Origin: Aestuariimicrobium kwangyangense DSM 21549
GTDB taxonomy: Bacteria; Actinomycetota; Actinomycetes; Propionibacteriales; Propionibacteriaceae
Direction of reading: 5' to 3'
Length of the DNA: 64,000 nt
Assembly: GCF_000421525.1 (NCBI RefSeq)
Contig: NZ_ATXE01000001.1
Coordinates: 806,001-870,000, forward strand
Position 1 is the stretch's first letter, and every line of letters begins with the position of its first letter. The translations under genes were made by a program, and so were the position numbers. Shown here piece by piece: positions 56,093-64,000 of the stretch. Under the pieces are notes generated by a model that was not told the origin of the DNA, made no database searches, and saw nothing but the letters and a program-made list of their open reading frames with translations.

Positions 56093-57586
56093 ATGAGCCA
56101 GCGAAAGATCGGCGTGACCGAGGTCGCGTTGCGTGATGCCCACCAGAGCCTGATGGCGACCCGGATGGCCATGGAGGACATGGTCGACGCCTGTGCAGAC
56201 ATCGATGCCGCCGGTTACTGGTCGGTGGAGTGCTGGGGCGGGGCCACCTTCGACTCCTGCATCCGGTTCCTCAACGAGGACCCGTGGGAGCGGCTGCGCA
56301 CCTTCCGCGAGTTGCTGCCCAACTCGCGCCTGCAGATGCTGCTGCGCGGGCAGAACCTGCTCGGTTACCGCCACTACGAAGACATGGTGGTCGACACCTT
56401 CGTGCAGAAGTCCGCCGAGAACGGCATGGACGTCTTCCGTGTCTTCGACGCGCTGAACGACCCCCGCAACATGGAGCGGGCGATGAGGGCGGTCACGAAG
56501 ACCGGCAAGCACGCCCAGGGCACCATCTGCTACACGATCAGTCCGCTGCACACCGTCGAGGGCTACGTGAAGCTCGCCGGCCAGCTGATCGACATGGGCG
56601 CCGAGTCGATCGCGCTGAAGGACATGGCGGCACTGCTCAAGCCACAGCCGGCCTACGACATCGTCCGCGGTATCAAGGAGACCTACGGCGACGTGCAGGT
56701 CAACGTGCACTGCCACGCCACGACTGGTGTCACCCTGGTCAGCCTGATGAAGGCCATCGAGGCCGGTGCCGACGTGGTCGACACCGCCATCTCGTCGATG
56801 AGCCTCGGCCCCGGACACAACCCCACCGAGTCCCTGGTCGAGATGCTGGAGGGCACCGAATACACCACCGGGCTCGACATGGCCCGCCTCGAGAAGATCC
56901 GCGACCACTTCGCTGCGGTTCGTCCCAAGTACGCGGAATTCGAGTCGGCGACCCTGGTCGACACCGACATCTTCTCGTCCCAGATCCCCGGCGGCATGCT
57001 CTCGAACATGGAGTCACAGCTGCGCGCCCAGGGAGCCGGTGACCGCATCCGCGAGGTGATGGCCGAGGTTCCGGTGGTCAAGAAGGACGCCGGCTACCCG
57101 CCCCTGGTCACCCCCTCGAGCCAGATCGTCGGCACCCAGGCCGTGTTCAACGTGCTGATGGGCCGCTACAAGGTGATGACCGGCGAGTTCGCCGACCTGA
57201 TGCTCGGGTACTACGGCGAGTGCATGGGCGAGCGCAACCCCGAGGTGGTCGAGATCGCACACGCGCAGACCAAGAAGGAACCCATCACCGAGCGCCCGGC
57301 CAACCTGCTCGAGCCCGAGTGGGAGAAGCTGCACGCCGATGCCGAGGCGCTGCCCGGTTTCAACGGCTCCGAGGAGGACGTGCTCACCAACGCCATGTTC
57401 CCCGGGGTCGCACCGAAGTTCTTCAGCACCCGCGCAGACGGCCCCAAGAGCGTCGGCAAGACCACCGAGCAGTTGGCCAACGAGAAGGCCGCGGCCGACA
57501 CCTCGTCCAAGGCAGTGCGCGGCCCGATCACCTACAACGTGACCCTCGCCGGTCGCACCCACGCGATCAAGGTCGAGCCGGCCTGA
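56093..57586 (+). CDS. Methylmalonyl-CoA carboxytransferase 5S subunit
   Basis: Transcarboxylase subunit that transfers the carboxyl group from carboxybiotin to pyruvate, forming oxaloacetate; 497 residues. The TIM-barrel motifs VALRDAHQSL (metal-binding Asp), DVFRVFDALNDPRNM, the carbamylated-Lys region ESIALKDMAALLKPQPAY and NVHCHATTGVTL (metal His pair) are intact, followed by the post-barrel domain. It matches the Propionibacterium 5S type in length and motifs. First gene of 5S-12S-small-1.3S, divergent from nanE. Confidence 0.96.
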   Translation: MSQRKIGVTEVALRDAHQSLMATRMAMEDMVDACADIDAAGYWSVECWGGATFDSCIRFLNEDPWERLRTFRELLPNSRLQMLLRGQNLLGYRHYEDMVVDTFVQKSAENGMDVFRVFDALNDPRNMERAMRAVTKTGKHAQGTICYTISPLHTVEGYVKLAGQLIDMGAESIALKDMAALLKPQPAYDIVRGIKETYGDVQVNVHCHATTGVTLVSLMKAIEAGADVVDTAISSMSLGPGHNPTESLVEMLEGTEYTTGLDMARLEKIRDHFAAVRPKYAEFESATLVDTDIFSSQIPGGMLSNMESQLRAQGAGDRIREVMAEVPVVKKDAGYPPLVTPSSQIVGTQAVFNVLMGRYKVMTGEFADLMLGYYGECMGERNPEVVEIAHAQTKKEPITERPANLLEPEWEKLHADAEALPGFNGSEEDVLTNAMFPGVAPKFFSTRADGPKSVGKTTEQLANEKAAADTSSKAVRGPITYNVTLAGRTHAIKVEPA

Positions 57587-57650
57587 GGCCGCTCGTCCCA
57601 CCCGCCCACCTCCCCAATTCGACCCACCTCTCCACCTCGAAGGGACGACG

Positions 57651-59198
<1,548 letters not shown>

Positions 59199-59211
59199 CC
59201 AGGAGCCTGAC

Positions 59212-59535
59212 ATGACTGACACAGCTGGCATGAGCCCCACTGGGACGGGTGGCCACCTTGCCTCGGACCAGGTCGAACTGTCCGAACTGAAGGCCCTGCT
59301 GCTCGAGCTGAACGGACGAATCGCCTCGCTCGAGGGCGACGTCGCCCACCTCAAGGCACAGCAGGCCGAGGCCATGCAGACGTTGCCCGACGACGTCGTG
59401 ATGGCGATCAGTGCAGCCGTCGCAGCGTTCCTGGGCCACAAGGCAAAGGTCCGCGCCATCCACCTGTCCGGCGAACATCGCTGGGCATCCGAAACCCGCA
59501 CCCGCATCCACGACCGCTCGGTCGGGCGCCGCTGA
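59212..59535 (+). CDS. Small transcarboxylase-associated protein
   Basis: A 107-residue protein between the 12S and 1.3S genes. A helical coiled-coil (about 24-50: [20 protein letters not shown]) is followed by [20 protein letters not shown], a segment resembling that of small subunits of oxaloacetate/methylmalonyl-CoA decarboxylases (OadG-like region and its relatives). AGGAG precedes the ATG at 59212. It lies 13 bp after 12S and 26 bp before 1.3S. Purified transcarboxylase is described with three subunits, so its role as an assembly or accessory factor is inferred. Confidence 0.85.
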   Translation: MTDTAGMSPTGTGGHLASDQVELSELKALLLELNGRIASLEGDVAHLKAQQAEAMQTLPDDVVMAISAAVAAFLGHKAKVRAIHLSGEHRWASETRTRIHDRSVGRR

Positions 59536-59561
59536 CAACCCTTGAAAACGGGAGACAACTG

Positions 59562-59924
59562 ATGAAGCTCAAGGTGACGATCAACGGAACCGAGTACCTG
59601 GTCGACGTCGAGGTCGAGGAGGAGGAGCGTCCCACGCTCGGCCCCATCGTGATCGGTGGCGGTTCGACCGGGGCGCAGATGCCCACCACCGCCTCGGTGC
59701 CTGCCGCCAGCGCCAATGCGGTCGTGGCACCGCTGGCCGGGTCGGTGGCCCGGGTGCTGGTGAAGGAGGGTGACGCGATCGAGGCAGGCGCCGTGCTGCT
59801 GGTGCTCGAGGCCATGAAGATGGAGACCGAGATCACCGCACCCCAGGCCGGCACCGTCGACCGGGTGATGGTCGCGGCCGGGGACGCCGTGCAGGGTGGG
59901 CAGGCCCTGATCCGGCTGGCCTGA
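59562..59924 (+). CDS. Methylmalonyl-CoA carboxytransferase 1.3S biotin carrier subunit
   Basis: Biotin carrier of 120 residues. The biotinylated Lys86 sits in [10 protein letters not shown]; the N-terminus ([20 protein letters not shown]) is the domain that contacts the 5S and 12S subunits, and the C-terminal half is the flattened beta-barrel biotinyl domain. It resembles the P. freudenreichii 1.3S protein in length and motifs. Biotin ligase is not in the window. Last gene of the operon, ahead of the terminator at 60088. Confidence 0.97.
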   Translation: MKLKVTINGTEYLVDVEVEEEERPTLGPIVIGGGSTGAQMPTTASVPAASANAVVAPLAGSVARVLVKEGDAIEAGAVLLVLEAMKMETEITAPQAGTVDRVMVAAGDAVQGGQALIRLA

Positions 59925-60087
59925 CACAGCCCCACAGTCGGTGCATCTGGCGGACGGATGCACCCGGGTCGGTCGTGTTGTCTGGCACGGCCTGCCTTCG
60001 GACTGGTCTCGAGAGCAACGGCTGTTGACCGCAAGGGAGCGTGCTGCGGTCGTCTCGGGGCCAGTCTTCTGCCACATGGACGAGGAA

Positions 60088-60124
60088 CGACCCCGCGCAC
60101 GTACTGCGCGGGGTCGCCTTTTTT
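60088..60124 (+). terminator. Rho-independent terminator of the transcarboxylase operon
   Basis: Perfect 12-bp stem (CGACCCCGCGCA / TGCGCGGGGTCG) with a 5-nt loop, followed by CCTTTTTT (60117-60124). It lies 164 bp after the 1.3S stop and before the convergent phoX end. Two and a half tandem 16-bp repeats of GGGTCGCCCTG follow it. Confidence 0.93.
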
Positions 60125-60198
60125 GCGGGTCGCCCTGGTTGAGGGTCGCCCTGTTTGCGGGTCGCGAGTCGGCGGCTGTGCCGTCGGGGCGCGACCGG

Positions 60199-62214
60199 TC
60201 AGGCCAGGATGGCCTGCACCACGGCCGGACGCGGCTGGCTGCCGGTGTAGGGGAACCTCGAGGCGACGTTGTCTGGGCTGGCCCCGTCGACCTCACCGGG
60301 GTGCTGCACCGCCACCAGCAGCGAAAACTCGTCGTCCATGATCCAGGGACCGCAGGTCTCGGCGCCGAAGGGAACCGACAGGAACTGGCGGAGCTTGCCC
60401 TTCTCGGGTCCTGCGACCGGCATGACGAAGAGACCATCGCAGTGGTTCAGGGTCCCGGGCTGGCCGTCGGTGGCGATCCACAGGTTCCCGGCCTTGTCGA
60501 AGGTGACGTTGTCGGGGCAGCTGATCGGGGTCACTGCCGACTTGTCGTAGCCATCGAAGTAGGTGCTGGGATCGTCCGGGTTCCCGGCGATCAGCACCAG
60601 CTTCCAGGTGAACGTGGCGGTCCCGTGGCGGCCGTTGCCCGGCGTCAGCTCGACGATGTGGCCGTGCTTGTTGTTGGCCCGCGGGTTGACCTCGTCGACC
60701 TGGCTCGGGACTCGCTTGGTGTTGTTGGTCATCACCATGTAGAGCCGGTTGTTGACGGGGCTCACCTCGACGTCCTCGGGGCGGTCCATGGCCGTCGCGC
60801 CCACCTTGTCGGCGGCGATCCGGCTGAAGACGAGCACCTCGGCTGCAGACATGCCGGCCACCTTCGATTCCCCACCGACGACCAGCGGCAACCAGGTGCC
60901 GATGCCGTCGTGCTCCCCGTCCGCAGCTCCGTCACCGGTGAACGAGGCGACGTATAGGTCACCCTCCTCGAGCAGGGTCAGGTTGTGGGCCTTGGCCCGG
61001 GGGCTTCCCGAGCCGTCGAACTTCTTCGATGACACGAACTTGTAGACGTACTCGAAGCGGGAGTCGTCACCGGAGTAGACGACCACGGTGCCGTCGGGAT
61101 CGACGGCGACAGCTGCACCCTCGTGCTTGAAGCGCCCCAGCGCCGTGTGCTTGCGCGGGGTGGACGTCGGGTCATCGGGGTCGATCTCGACCACCCAGTT
61201 GAAGCGGTGCGGTTCGTGCGGTTCGACGGCCACGGCGAAGCGGTCATCGGCGCGTTCCCAGCCCCGTCCACCCGAGGTGACGGTGTACCGGGCCAGGGTC
61301 TCCAGTTGGTCTGCCGGTGCACCGGTGGCATTGAAGTACTGGTCGACGTTCTCCTCGCCCGACAGCACGGTGCCCCACGGGGTGACCCCGCCGGCGCAGT
61401 TGTTGAGCGTCCCCAGCACCCTGGTGCCCGAGGGATCAGCGGCAGTGACCAGAAGCGCGTGCCCTGCGGCGGGGCCGGTCAGCCTGAACTCGCTGTGGGT
61501 GTGGATGCGACGGTTGCGCTTGCCCGAGACGACCGGCTTCCAGGTCTTCATGGGATTGCCGCGCTCGACCTCGACCACCGTCATGCCATGGGCGGCCATG
61601 ATGGTGCGCAACTGGTCGGTGGTCAGGTCGGCCGAGCTCGAGATGTCGCGGAACATCAACTCGTCGTCGGTGTACTCGTGGTTCGAGACCAAGGTCGCCT
61701 GCGTGGCGCCACGCGACAGGATCGCGAGGTAGTCATTGTTGTAGCCGAACTGCTTCAGCTGTGCGTCGGCGGTCTGGTTGTCGAAGTCGAAGGCGGGCGC
61801 GCCGGGCAGCACAGCGTCGCCCCAGGCGATGACCGGTTCCCAGCGCCAACCCGCGGGCACGACCAGGGCGTCAGTGGTGGCGGGCTGGGGAGCGATACCG
61901 GTGAACCTGTCGATCACCAGCGCGGCCCCGCGCTGGGCATGGGGGCTGGGCTTCCCTGAGCCGTTGCCGTTGCCGTTGCCGTGGCCGTGGCTCTGGGCGA
62001 AGGCGGGGGCGGCGATGCCGGCGACACCCAGGCCGACCAAGCCGGCGAGCGCGCTGCGACGCGACACCGAGGCGGCGACGACGTCGCCGAAGTAGGGGTT
62101 GGAGGAGGTGTTGGCGTCAGGCTTGGAGCAGGCGTCGCCACACTTGTAGTGGCAGGTCATGGCCGTGCGTCCGCCCTCGTGGGAGCGGGTCAGCAGGGGC
62201 AGGAGTGAACGCAT
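60199..62214 (-). CDS. phoX: PhoX-family alkaline phosphatase (Tat-exported)
   Basis: Ca/Fe-dependent phosphatase with a beta-propeller fold, 671 residues. It starts MRSLLPLLTRS, with the conserved PhoX N-terminus HYKCGDACSKPDANTSSNPY, a Tat motif (SRRSALAGLVGLGVAG) and a Gly/Asn-rich segment (GHGNGNGNGSGKPS). The iron/calcium site region NNCAGGVTPWGTVLSGEEN with the metal Cys is present, as are later motifs VEVSPVNNRLYMVMTNN. It releases phosphate from organic phosphates outside the membrane. GAAGGGAA precedes the ATG. A PHO-box-like repeat lies about 105-120 bp upstream. Confidence 0.92.
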   Translation of the reverse strand: MRSLLPLLTRSHEGGRTAMTCHYKCGDACSKPDANTSSNPYFGDVVAASVSRRSALAGLVGLGVAGIAAPAFAQSHGHGNGNGNGSGKPSPHAQRGAALVIDRFTGIAPQPATTDALVVPAGWRWEPVIAWGDAVLPGAPAFDFDNQTADAQLKQFGYNNDYLAILSRGATQATLVSNHEYTDDELMFRDISSSADLTTDQLRTIMAAHGMTVVEVERGNPMKTWKPVVSGKRNRRIHTHSEFRLTGPAAGHALLVTAADPSGTRVLGTLNNCAGGVTPWGTVLSGEENVDQYFNATGAPADQLETLARYTVTSGGRGWERADDRFAVAVEPHEPHRFNWVVEIDPDDPTSTPRKHTALGRFKHEGAAVAVDPDGTVVVYSGDDSRFEYVYKFVSSKKFDGSGSPRAKAHNLTLLEEGDLYVASFTGDGAADGEHDGIGTWLPLVVGGESKVAGMSAAEVLVFSRIAADKVGATAMDRPEDVEVSPVNNRLYMVMTNNTKRVPSQVDEVNPRANNKHGHIVELTPGNGRHGTATFTWKLVLIAGNPDDPSTYFDGYDKSAVTPISCPDNVTFDKAGNLWIATDGQPGTLNHCDGLFVMPVAGPEKGKLRQFLSVPFGAETCGPWIMDDEFSLLVAVQHPGEVDGASPDNVASRFPYTGSQPRPAVVQAILA

Positions 62215-62317
62215 CAAGGTTCCCTTCGGTGTGATGTCGGCCGACGAACGGCCCGGCACCGCCTGGGGCGGGTGCTCCTGAACCTAGGCAGCGCAATGGC
62301 CCGGGCAGCGGCGCTGG

Positions 62318-62335
62318 GGTGAACTCCCGGTGACC
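62318..62335 (-). promoter_or_regulatory. PHO box upstream of phoX
   Basis: On the minus strand the sequence reads GGTCACCGGGAGTTCACC, two direct repeats of the GTTCACC type with an 11-bp period, the arrangement bound by PhoP in Streptomyces. It lies about 105 bp before the phoX start. PhoP control is inferred. Confidence 0.65.
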
Positions 62336-62413
62336 ATTGGGTGGGGTGCTCAATACATGCGCTGCGTCTTGCGAAAAGAGCGGTTGCCCATGACCGCGGA
62401 AGGTGCCGCCGGC

Positions 62414-62498
62414 CAATCGTGCGGATCGTGTGCTGTGGCGGCGATGGTTGCTGCCCCAGTGCAACAGGTGGCGTCAGGGCACACGATTCGCACGATTC
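62414..62498. repeat. 85-bp hairpin element, copy C
   Basis: Left arm 62414-62434 (same as copy B) and right arm 62478-62498 pair at 18 of 21 positions around a 43-nt centre that contains an inner stem GTTGC/GCAAC. It lies 27 bp after the stop of the flavoprotein gene and upstream of phoX, both on the minus strand. The intergenic stretch 62215-62525 otherwise holds only the PHO box and a presumed phoX promoter. Confidence 0.8.
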
Positions 62499-62525
62499 GT
62501 CCGCAAGACCCGGGCCAGGTGGCGC

Positions 62526-64000
62526 TCAGGTGGTCAGGTCAGCCAGGTACTGGTGCACCAGGGCCACCACCGCGGCCCCCTCACCCGTGGCGGAGGCAAC
62601 CCGCTTCATCGAGCCTGCCCGCACGTCGCCCGCGCAGAAGACACCGGGGACGCAGGTCGCCAGGGCGGCGGGTGGAACGTCATCGGGCCAGCGGTCGGCG
62701 GGCACCTCCGCTCCCGTCTGCACGTACCCCCGCTCGTCGACGCATACCTCATCCGGCAACCAGTCAGTACGCGGGTCGGCGCCGATCAGCAGACACAGCG
62801 CCCGGGCCGGGAACAGCTCGTCCTCGCCGTTGTCGTCATGGTGGGCGATCACCCCGGCGAGCATTCCCTCGGCGTCGGTGGTGGCCCCCACCACCCGGGT
62901 GTTACCGCGCACGGTCACCCGGGGGTTCCACGTCAGTTCATCGATCAGGTACCTCGACATGGTGGCCGTCAGGTCGGGCCGTCGCACCAACACGGTCACG
63001 CTTCGGGCGAACCGTGCCAGGTGGATCGCCGCCTGTCCGGCCGAGTTCCCCCCGCCGACCACGACCACGTCCTGGTCCTCCAGCTCGGCCGCGACCGTCA
63101 TGGCCGAGCCCTGGTGCACGCCGTGGCCGACCAGGTCGTCCAACGCGGGGACCCCGAGCCGGCGATAGGTCACCCCGGTGGCGAGCACCACGGCGCGGGC
63201 CCGCACGCCGCCGCCATCGGTGTGCACGCGGTGCGGCTGATCGAGGCCCATGCCCAGGGTGATCCGGGTCACCGGCCAGCCGGTGAAGAACCGGGTCCCG
63301 AACCTGATCGCCTGACTGCGCGCGCGCTGGGTGAGCCGCATGCCCGAGATTCCCCGGGGGAAGCCGAGGTAGTTGCGGATCATCGAACTGGACCCAGCCT
63401 GCCCCCCGATCACCTCTGCCTCGAGCACCACGGTCGACAGTCCCTCGCTCGAGGCGTAGACGGCCGCGGCCAGACCCGCCGGACCGCCACCCACGATGAC
63501 CACGTCCACGACCTTGTCGACGTCAATGTCGTCGGGTCTTCCGTACAACTTCTCCGCCACCTGGCGCACCGAGGTGCAGGCCGCGACCTCGCCCTCGGTC
63601 GAGACGATCAGTGGCCACTGGCCGTCGAGGTCGGGCCTGGTCGCCAAGGCCCTTCGTCCGACCTCCGAGTCCGGCGGGTGCACCCCGTACGGCGTGCCCG
63701 CGCGCAGCAGGAAGTCGCCCAGCTTGCGGGTGAGCGGGTCGCGCGTGGGGGTGACGATGCTGATCGACTCGACCAGGCTCTGGCGGGTCGAGGCCCAGTC
63801 GTTGAGTAGTTCGCCGATGGCCGAGTGGAACTCCTCGTCGCGGGGGCCCCGGGGCAGCAGCAGGTAGGCGTCCGCCTTGCCCTTGGCGACCACGGCGCGA
63901 AGGGTCGGCGCGACGGCCAGGAACCTGTCCCAGGGCACCACGATGGCGCGACGGGTGTTGGCCGAGACCGTGCGCATGGCATGGATGGCCTCGAAGCAGG
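62526..64000 (-). CDS. Thioredoxin-reductase-like flavoprotein fused to an N-terminal receiver-like domain (5' end outside window)
   Basis: At least 490 residues are visible and the reading frame continues past base 64000 without a start (…CFEAIHAMRTVSANTRR), so the N-terminus is missing. The first 140 visible residues resemble the end of a receiver-like domain (VESISIVTPTRDPLTRKLGD). The C-terminal 330 residues are a TrxR-like FAD/NADPH domain ([53 protein letters not shown]). The redox CxxC of TrxR is absent (GHGVHQGSAM), so it is not a thioredoxin reductase. It belongs to the fused response-regulator/TrxR-like type; its electron acceptor is unknown. Confidence 0.85.
   Translation of the reverse strand, partial: CFEAIHAMRTVSANTRRAIVVPWDRFLAVAPTLRAVVAKGKADAYLLLPRGPRDEEFHSAIGELLNDWASTRQSLVESISIVTPTRDPLTRKLGDFLLRAGTPYGVHPPDSEVGRRALATRPDLDGQWPLIVSTEGEVAACTSVRQVAEKLYGRPDDIDVDKVVDVVIVGGGPAGLAAAVYASSEGLSTVVLEAEVIGGQAGSSSMIRNYLGFPRGISGMRLTQRARSQAIRFGTRFFTGWPVTRITLGMGLDQPHRVHTDGGGVRARAVVLATGVTYRRLGVPALDDLVGHGVHQGSAMTVAAELEDQDVVVVGGGNSAGQAAIHLARFARSVTVLVRRPDLTATMSRYLIDELTWNPRVTVRGNTRVVGATTDAEGMLAGVIAHHDDNGEDELFPARALCLLIGADPRTDWLPDEVCVDERGYVQTGAEVPADRWPDDVPPAALATCVPGVFCAGDVRAGSMKRVASATGEGAAVVALVHQYLADLTT

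Overview
The window looks like a chromosomal segment of a high-GC actinobacterium, most likely a member of the Propionibacteriaceae. The best evidence is a complete biotin transcarboxylase operon (5S, 12S and 1.3S subunits of methylmalonyl-CoA carboxytransferase) at 56.1-59.9 kb. This enzyme is the hallmark of the Wood-Werkman propionate cycle. An HspR/HAIR heat-shock system, an IdeR-type iron box, a Streptomyces-like PHO box and several apparently leaderless starts agree with this. No tRNA, rRNA, insertion sequence, prophage or CRISPR array was seen, and the genus cannot be fixed from the sequence alone.

Region by region. 1-3.4 kb: iron-siderophore ABC operon (ATPase, lipoprotein, fused double permease) behind an iron box. 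3.5-5.8 kb: CoA-disulfide reductase/rhodanese gene divergent from a small Cys-rich protein and a CsoR/CstR-type repressor, with two operators between them. 5.8-11.1 kb: aldo/keto reductase and dnaK-grpE-dnaJ-hspR. 11.4-16 kb: Tat-exported esterase and small metabolic or regulatory genes. 16-21 kb: D-galactonate catabolic operon with a LacI regulator and sugar kinase. 21.9-25.8 kb: histidine kinase, membrane glycosyltransferase fused to a degenerate Hpt-like domain, and a convergent stand-alone response regulator. 26-30.1 kb: clpB and a ribbon-helix-helix/DUF4097 pair with a phased operator array. 30.2-42.8 kb: mostly housekeeping (pyrE, LemA, DedA, TrmH, class II aldolase, GT39, gamma-glutamyltransferase) plus a sortase-like protein that lacks its catalytic Cys and His.

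43.0-55.1 kb is the most unusual part. It is an all-minus-strand cluster of seven genes: subtilase, ECF sigma factor, small accessory protein, TPR-CHAT protease, two large proteins of unknown family, and a caspase-like protease with two peptidoglycan-binding-type domains. Three different proteases with intact catalytic residues, none with a visible signal peptide, sit beside one sigma factor. This suggests a sigma-controlled intracellular proteolytic response, possibly a defence or regulated-death system.

55.3-64 kb: nanE, the transcarboxylase operon, a Tat-exported PhoX phosphatase behind a PHO box, and a thioredoxin-reductase-like flavoprotein cut by the window end.

Outside the genes, an 85-bp hairpin element occurs three times (15.3, 38.8 and 62.4 kb). 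The three copies share identical arm and loop lengths, and one stem pair has changed on both sides, which points to selection on the fold.
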